Shown piece by piece: positions 49,400-61,692 of a DNA stretch of 64,000 nucleotides. The DNA is from Epiperipatus broadwayi. Lineage: Eukaryota > Onychophora > Udeonychophora > Euonychophora > Peripatidae. The number at the start of each line of letters is the position of its first letter. Position 1 is the stretch's first letter. The stretch spans positions 8,446,036 through 8,510,035 of the forward strand of contig JAQFVV010006231.1 in NCBI GenBank assembly GCA_028023455.1. The letters run 5' to 3'. The notes beneath the pieces were generated by a model. The model was given only the letters and a program-made list of their open reading frames with translations, was not told the origin of the DNA and made no database searches. The translations under genes and the position numbers were made by a program.

Positions 49400-51165
49400 C
49401 CGCTCCTTTTGTCGTATATATATTTTTATGTATATATTTGGAATGCGCACCTAAATTTATAGTTTAACTTTCAATATTTATGATTATTAATTCTATTATT
49501 AATTATTAGTTCTTTTTTTTATTAAAGTATTATAGGTGCATTCAAATATATATATAGAAGCAAAATTACTAACAAAAGATTGATTTTTTTGTAAATATTT
49601 TATTATACATCATTTTTTAAACTTTTTTTTTTAAAGTACTTTTTCTATTAAACTGTATATTTTTATAGAATCCAATATGGAAGATGCTACAGTAATTGTC
49701 TAAAAATAATTAAGGGTTGGAAGCACTATTGTTTTAATCTGGGGTAGATATTTTTAATTAAAGTTTTACTTAAAAGGGGATTAAGATTAGAGATACTTTT
49801 GTTAAAAACATGTTGTCAAATCTATTTCTAATCTGGAAATAGATTTGAATTTATTTTTGGATGTTATCTTACTGTTGCATCTTCAAAAACAACCGATAAA
49901 GAAAAAGTATAAAATGACTGAATTTTGAGTCACAGATTAGATTAGCTACTATTGAGAGAAGTGATTGCTACTAGACACTATGCTGTTTTGAAATCTAAAA
50001 ATGATCTAGTAAAAGCTTTTTTTGACCCTTGTGGGTCATCTTCTGCAGCCATAATATTCTGCTACCCTAAAGTGAAGTAAAGGCCCAATGGAGAACTTTA
50101 AAAATGCTAATAGAGAAGCTTGCTGTCTCCAAGAATTCATTTTGGATCCTCAATTTGCCATGCATGAGCCGTACTTTGAAAATAGACTTACTAAATTTGC
50201 AAGGTAACTTTTATGCTACTATTTGAAAATAAATCTAGCCTCATTAATCTCAAATCCTGCTATCAAGATTCTAACATATTGTTCAATTTTCTATCTTTTA
50301 AATTAATATGTTTTTTTATATATAAATAACATGTAATTTGCTCTTAAATAATTTATATAAATTTAATTCTCTCTTATATGCTCTTAAATTTCCTTAACTT
50401 TGGTTCAGTAATTTATTTATATGTATTTATTATTTGATTTATATATCTGCTTGCTTATTATTATGCCAATTCCCAGCAACCTAGTGAACTTAATTTCTAA
50501 AATCCTTTTTGTCTTTCAATTAAATCTCCATTATTAAGGTTTTATTAATGTCCCCTTTAAATATATATATAATGCATTATAAATTAATATGTTCGCCAGT
50601 TTGTTTTTACGAACCAACATTTTATGTTGGTTTATTATAAAAATATATTTGTTTAACTCTGGATTTTCTACCCGGGTTAAATCCAGAACTCAAGCTAATT
50701 AATGCTTTGAAATCTTATAAAATATTATTTATTTAATTCTAAAATAAGGGTGACTTAATTGTTTTACATATATATAACTGCTAGTTATTTTCTTTTTTTA
50801 TACTCTTAAAATATATGCTATGTATTGGGATTGAATTATTTTAAATAGTAGAAAAGGGAAGGGGGTAAATCTTAATGTTTCTTTTACTAAATAAAATCTT
50901 AACATATATTTTATTAATTTGAAATCTAAATCTTAATGTTTCTTTTGCTATATAAAATCTTCAAGTATATTTTAAGTAAATGAAATGTAAATTTCTATAT
51001 ATATATATATTATAACTGCATAGCGTATTATTTGTCTAAATTATAGTACTCAAACAAAGGTCATTTATTTTTAAAAGCAGTAAATCTTATTCAATGTCAT
51101 TAGGGACATTCATTCATTCTGCGTTAAACATTTAGCCTATCTTTGTATATATATTACGTGCTTCT
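49400..51165. other. AT-rich non-coding DNA
   Basis: No gene is recognised. A tandem pair of about 63 bases is at 50866-50990 (listed separately). The interval 50018-50220 is somewhat less AT-rich but matches nothing known to me. Confidence 0.5.
50866..50990. repeat. Tandem duplication, ~63-bp unit
   Basis: Two units share TAAATCTTAATGTTTCTTTT followed by CTA-ATAAAATCTT and TATATTTTA, at about 50868 and 50931. There are only a few differences, so the duplication is moderately young. Confidence 0.75.
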
Positions 51166-51169
51166 AGTC

Positions 51170-51250
51170 TTAATCTGGGGGTTGCAACAAGTTCGAACCC
51201 AAAGATTTCTTCTCATATCTCATTCCGTAGATAGTTGAGCTATCCGGAAT
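51170..51250 (-). mobile_element. tRNA-derived SINE-like head
   Basis: On the minus strand: GGATAGCTCAACTATCTACG (box A: TAGCTCAACTATC, tRNA-like) at 51245-51226, then AATGAGATATGAGAAGAAAT and TTGGGTTCGAACTTG (box B: GGTTCGAAC) at about 51202-51188. Spacing between boxes fits a tRNA. The acceptor arms do not pair well, so a SINE or pseudo-tRNA is more likely than a functional tRNA. Confidence 0.55.
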
Positions 51251-51255
51251 CATAT

Positions 51256-52500
51256 TTATTTCATATAAAATGCATCTGGCGGTGATCCCATAAGTTTGGC
51301 ACATGCTATGCATATTCACTTCGTAGATAAAAGGCCTCTCATGTCGGTTATACCAGAAAAAGTCTGAACCACGCCATGCCTATCTACTTTTCTCTAAGCA
51401 CTACCCAAGAAGGGGGTGTGAGATTTCGTTTTTCATCCAGAAGCACGACCTTTTCCTCTTAGTTATTTTTAGGCTATTATGTCAGCACTGCAAACTTCTT
51501 CGTATTATTATTTCTTTTGCTTCATGACCCAGTTTTAATGCTGTAATATTAAAATTGCGCTCTGCTTAAAATATATATAAATGCCAACTACTACTAGATT
51601 TATTATTAACGTTATAATATATAAATTTATTTCAATCTTATACAATCTCACCATCATGGTTTATATATCTATTTAGGAGTATCTATATGCCTTGGGAAAA
51701 ATAAAGCGTTCATCTTACTATTGCTAAAATAATTTTTCATTAAATATTTTGTCATAGATTCAAATATAATCAAATGTTTTCAAATGTATTTTATTTATTT
51801 TCACGACCGTAATGGCATGAAAATAATTTATCTTATATGCATAATGAATCTCAGAATGCTCCCTTAAATAATGTTAAATCACCATGTTTCAGAATCATAA
51901 TCCAAAGCGTTAATAGCAATTTTATGTAACTTCTTTCTAATAACCGATTGGCATCTTAATATTGGACCCACCAAAGATGTGTGTTTATTTGTAATATATT
52001 ATTTAGCTAATAAAGAGCATATGAGAAATAATAGCGTGAATGACACTATGTAATTATCTACCGCTTGCTCATTCACGCACATACTAATGTATATAATTAA
52101 TTTATAAATGTATAATAATTTGTCAGTATATTAAACTATATTTTATTGTCTAACTTATTTGAGTAGTTCGAATTCCTTTTTCTCCACTTCCATATATTAC
52201 AGCCATGCTTATATATTATTTTAATAGAGTCATAGTTAATAGATGTCTCATTGTTTTGCTCAGCTTTGCTAGTTGGCCGGATTAAAATTAATTCTCATGT
52301 GCCATCACTATTATGTTATTCATTATGTGTTTGATCTGGAGCTTATGGAGTGGGTTTGAATCCAGGTTAGTCCCTGACCTAAATCTTGGGCTGGACTGGG
52401 TTTGAAGTACATTTTGTGAGTTCCAGCTCATGTTAGATGGATAAACATGTTTTGACCGGCACAGTACGAATATGAAGATGTTCTTCTATTTTATATTATA
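51256..52500. other. Third CpG-retaining block
   Basis: CpG is again fairly frequent (about 51230-51450). There is no recognised gene. A GGGTTTGAATCC box B-like match lies near 52353. It resembles the other CpG-retaining blocks in sitting next to SINE-like units and (TA)n tracts. Confidence 0.4.
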
Positions 52501-52504
52501 TTTT

Positions 52505-54110
52505 TTCTTTAGTTACAATTCAAATCATTTTATTGTATTAGTTTCAGATAGCAAAGTTCTATCCCCTAGTTTAATAAGCAACTGCACAAGTTTTTTTCAT
52601 ATACCAATTCAATAAAAATTGCTAATTCTTGAGCCATAATCTCCTTTTACATTAGCTTTAGTTGCTACAATCATGTACATCATTTATTAGCTTGCTTTAT
52701 CAACTCTTATATAACTGTACTCAGGAACTTTTATTAGAAATTGCACATTCCACCAAGAAAATGCTTATTTATTTTGGAGAGATAAAAATACTGCATTTAT
52801 ACATAAGTATTTAGCATCATTATGTGTTTATATATGTATATTTAAAATATCAAAGTGTGTGCATATGAGAGGGTCCAAATAACCCACAATTATTCTCTAA
52901 TGGATGAGTTCACTATAGTACATGCATCCACCATCAGCTGTCTCTTGTGGGGATCCTATGTACTTTGGTATTATACCTGTTATGACATATTACTCCAGTG
53001 ATATATTATTCTAAGTTTGCAATATGTTTAAAATAATATCTCCAAGGAATGTGTGGATAAATTTAATTGATAAAATTTGTTTGCAGATGCCATGGAGGTG
53101 AAAACTTAGTATAATATGTCACCTGGAATAATATGTCATGCCAAGTGTAATATGAAAGTTCAAATAATAAAAAAAATAATGGAGACATATATTCATTATA
53201 GAAAAAGGAAAAAAAAACATTGCAATACTAAATAAAACAGGTACTTGTGAGTTCTGCCTTTTAGTATGATTCTTCTTGCCATCAAGGCCATTCTTTGCCA
53301 TCCTTATATACTACAGCACTTTGTTCCTTGTAGTGTGATATGGCATTGGAAAGCTATTCTAGTGATATATTGATTGTAGGTTTTCTTTAATTTGCCTGAT
53401 ATTTCTGGTATGTATAGATACACCACAGTAACTATATATATATATTTAATATTTCTCTTTGTTTTTTATTTATATATATATTTAATATTTCTCTTTGTTT
53501 TTTATTTAAGTATTTTTTAAAGACAGCTGATGGATAACGATTCTTCATGAGAGTTTGTTCTATGCAGATTTTTTAAAAATTTTACATTAATTATTAAATT
53601 AAATTTATTTTATTAAATTTATTAATATTTTCTTTCCATTTAACTTTTTTTTGCCCATAAGATATACATAGAATTATATGTGTCTACATAAATATATTAA
53701 AATTATTTCTTAAACTGTGTGTTGAATCTCATAGAAAGTCTGTCTAAAAAAAAGCATTGTATAGAAATTCTAAGAAAAGGATTCATGAATAAAAATAGAT
53801 TAAGCATCACTGAAGTAGAATATTGAATTAAAAGTGTTTCCCCCCTTTTGGCTTTAACTAGTTCATGTAGTTTTAGCTCATTGTCAATTTTAATTGGTTG
53901 TTTCTTCTTATGTCATAGCTGAAGCTTTATTTAAATTATTTAATGGGTAATTTCCTATTATATATCAATGTTTATATTATATTTACTTGTACATTTGTAT
54001 TTAATATGATGCATTAATCACAATGCATTATGATCCTTTGAGAAAAATATTTATTTGGTTTGAGAATATACTAATATTGATCATGCACATTCATTTTTCT
54101 TTTAATTTAC
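52505..54110. other. AT-rich non-coding DNA
   Basis: No gene recognised. A tandem duplication at 53430-53508 is listed separately. The minus frame 53119-53301 is not recognised. Confidence 0.5.
53430..53508. repeat. Tandem duplication, ~38-bp unit
   Basis: Two adjacent copies of TATATATATTTAATATTTC followed by TCTTTGTTTTTTATTTA. The copies are identical over the shared part, so the event is recent. The unit starts in a (TA)n tract, suggesting slippage. Confidence 0.85.
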
Positions 54111-54119
54111 CTCACAATA

Positions 54120-55000
54120 ATTATAATAATACAGATAATTTAGATTTATGTCCAACAAAGTTTCATAGTGATGAAGAAGTAAAGGATTTTTATCTGAAAG
54201 TACAAAAAGATTTTGATCAGACCAAACAACCATTTAAAACCTTCAAGGGAGACTTTAATGCCAGAATAGGTAAATGATTGAAAGATAAAGTGTTGTGGAC
54301 AAATTGTTTATGATGATAGAAATGTATAGGCCCAGATTTGTGAAGTTTCAGAAAATGGGAAACTTTATATTATGACTTTTTTGTGTGACAAAAATGCTAA
54401 ATAAAAATAGGTGTGGAAACATCCAAATGAAGGTGCAGAAAAATTGGATTATGTTTAGACTAACAAAAAATATGCATTTCAAGATTGCAAAGTTCTTAAT
54501 AAATTCAACACAGGAAGTGATCATTGATTAGTGAAATGTAAGGATACAAGTTAATGCAAAATTAGAGTATCAAAAATTATTAAGAAAAACTGTATTCACA
54601 ATTGATAATCTAATTTTCAAAAATATTCCAATGAATTTAAATTAGAATTTGCAAATTATTTAAAAATATAAACAGATTTTGAAAATGGTTCGATTTGAAC
54701 AAAATCAATAGGAAGATAAATGATACACTACTAAAAACTGCAAACAGATAGCTAGTACAAAACAACAGCAAATGACCAATAAAATATCTACTGAGACAAG
54801 ATAATTTTTTAGGAAAAGAAAGAATATGAAAATATATAAAAATGATGTATTAAGGAGTGAATATTTTATTTTGTAAAATGATATGAAAAGAGTTAATAGT
54901 GATAAAAGAAAATATAATTGTAAATTAGCAAGAAAAGCTATAGAAGAGAATAAAAGCTTCAAAAGTGTAAAATACATCTTGGTGTTGACAAATATATTTA
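54120..55000 (+). pseudogene. RTE-type LINE, third copy (endonuclease and linker)
   Basis: The frame ending at 54277 reads FHSDEEVKDFYLKVQKDFDQ, then TKQPFKTFKGDFNARIGK. This keeps the catalytic-type GDFNARIG motif of APE endonucleases, better than the other copies. Out-of-frame pieces follow: endonuclease end near 54400-54500, then the linker near 54620-54980 (SNEFKLEFANYLK; EINRKINDTLLKTANR-like). No RT region was recognised beyond about 55000. The minus frame at 54705-55136 is a shadow of this remnant. Confidence 0.75.
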
Positions 55001-55004
55001 AACT

Positions 55005-58000
55005 GATTATTATACTTTTGTATAAGATGACAGAATAAACTGAGAAAATTGCTGGGCAGAGTTTAATTAATAAAATACAATAGTTATTCAGACTAGTCAT
55101 AAAGTCAAAAATTAAGATTATTAACAAACAGATCATTCACTAAAAAGTTGAATCCCTGTGGATATTTTTTCCTTATTTGAGGGATGAAGTTTTCAAATGT
55201 TAATGATGAAGAAAACACTGTAAAGTGTAAAGAAAGGAATTATAAGGGGAACTTGAAATGATATCCAGTGATATAGGGAGAAATCATTTGATTAATGCTA
55301 ATGAATAAGAACTTAATTACGAGATATGTTTATTTTAAAAATAAACAATTGGAAATTTAAATTATTGAAGGTAATGCAGGTAATAAGGTCAAGGAACATT
55401 GCATTAATATTTTAATGATTTGATATGTCAATAATATTTTATTCTCTTTAGGAAAAATATATGAAATACTCATATATTTTCCATTTGAATTAAAATATAT
55501 GTGCAAGAATAGCGGTTACAGATTAGTAAAATATACCTATTGGGATGAAGATTTTATCTTGATAAATATTCTCTTGCCTTTTTTTTTTTTTTGGATAGGA
55601 CTTTATAAGATTCCAGTTATGGGGAAATAGTTTGAAGATATTTTAATTTGTTTTATATTTATGTTTGATTTTCATTATTATTTATATATATAAAGAGAGA
55701 TTTTTTGGAAAATTTATTTATGAATGTATGCACCTTGGATTAGTAAATCAGTCTTCTCATATTAAAAAAAAAAATTCAAGGAATCAATAACCATTTTAAA
55801 CAAATTCTAGTTCCAATTTAAAAGCAGTGTCAGCTGCATTTATATTATTAGTATGTCTATTTTGTTCTGTGTATATGTTATATAGTTTTGTTTTTTCAGT
55901 TTAAAGTTCTCATCTATGAAGATTATTGATTATGAATTGATCTATATAAATATTAGTGGAGTTTCATCAATAGACTCAGGGCATTTTATAGTTATTGTAT
56001 TTATCTGTTTCATAAATGAATTTTAGTAATCACTGACCTATATAGGATACAGTAAAGCACAAACCATGAAATACATAGATAATGATTGTCAAATGTATTG
56101 ATCAAGTGGCAGAATCTTCTGTTTGGAATCTCTTCACATTTTTTTATGTAATATATAATATAAATGCTTTTTGTATAGAATAAATATCTCAAAAATACTT
56201 GTTATTTAAAGCCTTAAATAAACATTTTCAGTACAGAGCACCCTTTTCAAAAAACAAATGCTTGAAAAATATATGTGATACTTTGTTAGTAGTTAAGCTG
56301 TTTTTTTAAAAAAAAAATCATGTATTAAATGATGAGTTCAAAGATGAAAACTATTATTCTGAGATGGACAAATAATTTTGTTTAAAAATGATTGATACAT
56401 CTACAGCTTCTATGGAATAAAGTTAGCAGTCGATTTAATTATTTCATTGAGGTCTGTAAGATATCATATCACTTTTACTATGATACATCCAAAAATATCA
56501 GCAATCTATCATTAGCTATGAAATGCTTTTTTTTGAAACTTTAATTTTATTTTAATTGTCTTGAGACCATAATGGATATTTGGGGAGGATGCAGATATGA
56601 TCTAGTTTATCAACTATTCACAGCATAAAGTTTTGTCAATATTGTAACTAACAGCTATATGATCCAGTCTCTAGCATGGAAATATAAGTACATGCTCAAA
56701 TGTAATCTATGTGGAAACTAATTTACTGATCATATATATTGCTTATTATCAATTATACTAATTTCATAGGTAGTCAACACCATTGGATTTCATCACATTT
56801 GATTAGTGAACAATTTAAATTGATTGCAGTCCATTGTTAATGATATCCCATAAGTTTAAAATATAATTATCTTATGGAATATGCATAATAAGAAAATATA
56901 ACCATAACTAAATTTTATTCCTTTAATAAATTTGAGTATGGATATTCATTCTCTAGTAATAAAATAATTCATTTAATTGTTGTGTATGTAATGATTTGTC
57001 TGAAAGTTCATGAAAATAGCATTTTACTGGTAGTTGTATATTGAACTATTCCCAACATATAAAGCATTTAACAAATTAAATAGAAAATTTCTCAAAACTG
57101 AAAATTTTCATTAAATATATATAATATATACCAAAATTATCAAAAGTAAAAAACTTTTTTCTAATTATTTTAGTAATATTAAATCTCCAAAATAAATTAA
57201 TGAATGAATTTTCAAATAATGATTTAAAAATAAAATAGATATGCTTAAATTTTTACAATATACTAGAAGGTGTTTTAGAATTTCAAATGGGTTTTACATT
57301 TTAAAATTAAAGTTCAAATCTTATTTAACTGAACTAAGACTGTTTCTGGATAAATTGCCTTAATATCAAAGTCATTGTTTATTTCAAAAGAATTGATGGT
57401 GCATTCGAAAAATATTTTAGCATGCAGTTTAGTGATTTGGGGTTTTATGCCTTTTTATTTTGGGATAATTACATTCCTTTCAAATGAAAATCAGAATTAT
57501 TCAAACTATGATATTTTTTGTGATTGTTTATGAATGCAAAAATTGAGCATTAAAAATGAGATAAGAAAAGTACTGATACTTTTGAAATTTCCCTGATCAG
57601 ATCAACTTAAATTCTCATTCGAAGAACAAATACGGTTGAAATATCATGAGATGAAGTTATTCATTCGATAAGTGTATAATGCTTATAAAGTTTATAACAA
57701 AAGACCTATAGGGTGATCGGTCATAAAATGGAGACTTAATCATTACACTAATGATGGACTGACTACTAATTCCAACCATGCTAACTTACTTATTTTACGT
57801 TGAATAATTATTTGTATACACTTATATTAACAAAATATCTTTATCTAGCTATATTCCCTGTAAATAAATAATTTATTATAATAATTAATTTTATATATGT
57901 AATCGCCGCTAATAACGTATATAAAAGTGTATTTGTACTTTCATTAGTTTAAAGTAGTGCTTGAATTTATTAATTAACTAATCACATAACGATAACCAAA

Positions 58001-58515
58001 AAACCCACCAATAACTCAAAACTTTTTAATAATTTAGACCTGACAAAACAGTATAAAATCATTACTGAAGGCTTTCAAGAATTTATAGTTTTGTGATTAT
58101 TATAATTTGATTGACATAACCAAGTTGCACTCCAAGAAGTTGTAAGCAAATAAATATCATGTTACATTTACTCTTAAGAAGAAACACAGTTCCTGGAGTA
58201 GAAGCTTTGTTAAACTAAATAAGCAAAATATTCTAAAAGCTTTCAGATTTAGTTAAAAAGTAAGAATTCAAAAGATCATTTTACACCATTGCAAAAGAAG
58301 AGAAAGAAAACCAATAAGCTTTCCACTCTTAATGGTTTAGATTTAATGCACTTTTCACAAAAGAAAAATCATTTTAAATAAGATATTAAATATGATTTAC
58401 ATAGAAAATTAATGTTTGCAAAAAGTTTTAATGGGGGCATGAATTTTTTTAACCCTCTTGTTATGGATGTGTTATTTAATTTTTTAAAAATTACAATTAT
58501 TTATATTCCAGTAAC
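55005..58515. other. AT-rich non-coding DNA
   Basis: No gene or element recognised. Some CpG and lower A/T occur at about 57600-57930. Homopolymers occur at 55578, 55770 and 56306. Confidence 0.5.
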
Positions 58516-58521
58516 AAATTC

Positions 58522-59100
58522 CGCAAAGCGGAAGTAATTACCTCCACTGAGTTACGTAGCATCAAAAACCAATGAAAAGATAGAATGATACCATTATACC
58601 ATTCTATTTTCGTGGTCTGCTGTTATAAAAAGCTTAGTTTTTGACTTGGTTTTTAATTCATACGGTGAATCTTATTTATTGTTCTAATCTTTAAAAATAA
58701 AATTATTTGCAATCACCATTATTATATTGAAAGGATAAAGAATGACTCTTACTTTTAACAATTTTTAAACATTAAATGAAATATTAAACATTAAATGAAA
58801 TATTAATTTTAGTAATAATAAATAAATAATCATAACTTCTAAATATGTGTAATTGAAAAGCGGAAGTAACTACCTCTGAAATGATACATTGATTCCAGTC
58901 TATCTTTGGACTCTGTTGTTATATAAGTTTTTCACTTGTATTTTAAATTATGTGGTGAATTTTGTCTATTACTTTAATTTATGTACAAACCAAATGATCT
59001 GCAATTACCATTAATATTGACAAAATTTATCGTATAATTTAAAAACCAAGTCAAAAACTACATAACTCAGTGGAAGGTAATTACTTCCGCTTTGCAAATA
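58522..59100. mobile_element. MITE-like element with ~38-bp terminal inverted repeats
   Basis: The left end reads GCAAAGCGGAAGTAATTACC then TCCACTGAGTTACGTAG (about 58529-58565). The right end (about 59060-59096) is its complement with one extra base. A second TIR-like start, AAAGCGGAAGTAACTACCTC, lies inside at about 58856. The two internal halves are diverged direct copies (GTTATAAAAGCTTAGTTTTT versus GTTATATAAGTTTTTCACTT; then GGTGAATCTTATTTATT versus GGTGAATTTTGTCTATT). No transposase was seen. The structure suggests a tandem-dimer MITE. Confidence 0.7.
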
Positions 59101-59569
59101 CAGATATTTAGAAGCTATGTTTATTTTAGTAATATTTTTTAAATTTTTAGCTAAAAGTAGAAATTATTCATTGTTTTTTTTTCGATTTTTTTTTATTAGG
59201 TACTTTTATAATGTCAATAATCATTCGCAAGATATGTATAATTTTCAATTTTTATTTCAAAAAGTCCTTAATAAAAATTTTAAAAAAATCAGAAAAGTAA
59301 TGTTTTATTGATATTAAAAACATCAAAGTTGCGGCAATGCCTTGTATGTAGAAGTGCAGAAGAGAAATATTCGTTACTTTCACTGACAAAGAACTTTTGG
59401 CTATTTAATCAAAAGTTAATTCACTATCAAATAAAAATATGAGTTTAAAATTATAGTTAGTAAAATATAAAAGTTTAAACAGTGACATAATTTTCATTCC
59501 TCTACACTATAAAAGATAAAATATATTTCGTGGATTATTGGATTATGCAATATATTATTAAACATCTAG

Positions 59570-59715
59570 AAAAGACTGCATGTGAGATGGATTGATGAAA
59601 TAAAAAAAAATTGTTACTGTGATAAGAAAAGAGTCTGTAAAGCAGAGAAACGGGCTTAAATTTGGAAAGATCTTTATCTTGCAGTAATAAATAGTTAAAA
59701 ATGTTGACGCATCAT
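59570..59715 (+). pseudogene. RTE-type LINE, C-terminal tail only
   Basis: Translation gives RWIDEIKKNCYCDKKRVCKA, then EKRA, IWKDLYLAVINS. This corresponds to the RTE terminal pattern RW-D-I-K-AG--W-R-AQ-R--W--L--A-. It is about 45 residues long and matches the region at 10245-10350. It is a short, 5'-truncated copy. Confidence 0.6.
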
Positions 59716-59748
59716 CTAAGCATTCCAATATTTCCAATTGATTTATGG

Positions 59749-60258
59749 AAACTTATTAGGCAACAACAATAGCAAACTCTCCACCAGTGCCACCAACTGC
59801 AAGCCTTTATAATCAACGGATCCTAGGAAGGCTTGTGCATAAAATCTCATATAATATCTACTCATCCAATATCCCCAGACTAGTTTCTAGCTTGTGGCTT
59901 TCATCGGTAGAAGCTAGTCTGGGGATATTGGTTGAGTAAGCACTAGATAGGGATTTCATGCACAAACCTTTCTGCATCCATTGATTACAAAGCCTTGCAC
60001 TTGGTGCCACTACTGTATGGAGAGTCTGCTATGTTGTGGAAATGGGATGGAGCAGGATAGAGAAGACTATGAAAAAACTTAGAGCAGGGAAAGGGAAGGT
60101 AAAGTGGCTAACAGGTTTCTCTGGGCATAATGGCTGAGAGATTCCTGACTCCGTATAAAAAGTCACAGTGCATCACATCATATATTGTTATTAACAGCCT
60201 GTGTAAGCATATGAAATGATGATTGTGTGACATCTTGGTGGTTTTAAACTTATTAGGC
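59749..60258 (+). mobile_element. Hairpin-bearing retroposon, copy C, perfect target duplication
   Basis: Perfect 13-bp flanks AAACTTATTAGGC lie at 59749-59761 and 60246-60258. The body of about 485 bases begins with a decayed family arm (CAAACTCTCCACCAGTGCC), then the central block (GCTTGTGCATAAAATCTC, TACTCATCCAATATCCCCAG). Here the central block is also inverted (CTGGGGATATTGGTTGAGTA then AGCACTAGATAGGG), making a longer hairpin. The right arm CACTACTGTATGGAGAG closes it. A non-paired tail of about 210 bases follows, ending GTAAGCATATGAAATGATGA then CATCTTGGTGGTTTT, similar to the tails of copies A and B. It starts about 50 bases after the RTE remnant. Confidence 0.75.
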
Positions 60259-60261
60259 TTT

Positions 60262-61690
60262 ATGAGATGTGATAAAAAAACTTCTATTTAACTTCATTTA
60301 CTCTTCTTTTTAGCTTTGAAAAAATCTATAACTTTCTTGCTTTTTTAGTGATTTATTTTAAATATTTTCTTCATTTCTAAAACAAATTCAGTATTGTTTT
60401 CACCAATATTAATTTCTTATAAATTTATAAAATTTGAGTGTCATTTTGGTTTTTCATTGTCACATGATTTTCTGAAAAACTTATCATATAAGTATTAATG
60501 TGTGAAACTTAAAAAAATTGTTTTAATGTGAAGTAGAGTTACTTGCCAACTTCAGACAGTTAGTTGTGGATCAGTGTTATAATGACATTATCGAGTGCTT
60601 TTTTTTATTATTAAAAATTATTTCAAGTCAAAGAATCTTATCAGAAAAGTTATTCATTACTCAAAATGATAACAACAATAAAAAAGAGATGTATAAAAGT
60701 AACTATATCACCTTCAAATTAGTACAGAATATTGGTGGTTGGGGAGAGGGTGCAGAAAAATAAATAGAAATAAAAATTATCAAATATGATATTCTTAAAA
60801 TTTTTGATACTTAAGTATTTATTTTCAGATTGTTATTCAAACATTTTTCAATATGTTCAAATATAATTAATAAATTACCCCTAATTTAATTTTGTCTTTT
60901 AAGATTATATATATTGAACCGGGTGGAGTGTTTCTGCGATCCCTGAGGGAGTAAACAAAATCTATCTACTTTAACTCTTTAAATAAAATAATATTATGAA
61001 ATATACTTGTAAACTTTTATATAAAAATATGAGACAATTTATTCTTAATATATTTGATCTTTACCTGATACAATGTACGTATTGCTCCACTACAGCCCCT
61101 TAGGCAGAGAAGAGAGTACTCAAAGAGCACCTGTATCCAAATCAGCAGATATATCTGTAAAATATATCTAACTGACCATATTTGAAGGAAACAGATTTCT
61201 TCTCGACTGTTGAATTCAACACCTATCATTCAAAGCATTTTTTTGTTTTGGAGTAAACCCCGGGCACCAGTCAGCTACAAGAACCAACATGTTTTGAATG
61301 ATGGCCAACTAATTTAATGCCTAAACATTCCATAACTAGCTCAGTCACTTATAATACAATAACAGATTATGGTTTTAACTAGTGGTAAAGAATTGACCGA
61401 CTAATTTAAGCTTAATGATAATTTATTTTAAATACACATTTATTATTCTGTTTTAAATACTTTATAAGAGCTTAATTAATTTAGACAATGATAATTACAT
61501 ATACTAACTATGCACACACTCTGCATTCATATAATAAAGTATAAGATAACAAGCATTAAATAATACATGGCATTTAAATACATAGGAAATTAATATAATA
61601 CAACAAAGAATATTCACAATCATGGCATTTCAAAAACATGCACATCAATAGTTCTTTTATGCATGCTATAGAGTTCATTATTAATTGACT
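60262..61690. other. Mostly non-coding DNA
   Basis: No recognised gene apart from the candidate exon listed separately. The frame at 60566-60763 is not recognised. A (TA)n tract at 60905-60913 is followed by TTGAACCGGGTGGAGTG, another element-like junction. Confidence 0.45.
61065..61154 (-). CDS. Possible internal exon
   Basis: On the minus strand ATATATTTTACAG precedes position 61154 as an acceptor, and GTAAAG follows 61065 as a donor. The 90-nt interval is open in exactly one frame (30 codons): IYLLIWIQVLFEYSLLCLRG, then CSGAIRTLYQ. It is less AT-rich than its flanks. The hydrophobic first half could be a membrane segment. The family is not recognised and no partner exon was found. Chance cannot be excluded. 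Confidence 0.2.
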
Positions 61691-61692
61691 CT

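Noticed and set aside
54705-55136. 143-codon minus-strand frame, hydrophobic
   Set aside because: Antisense shadow of the RTE linker region and AT-rich flank.
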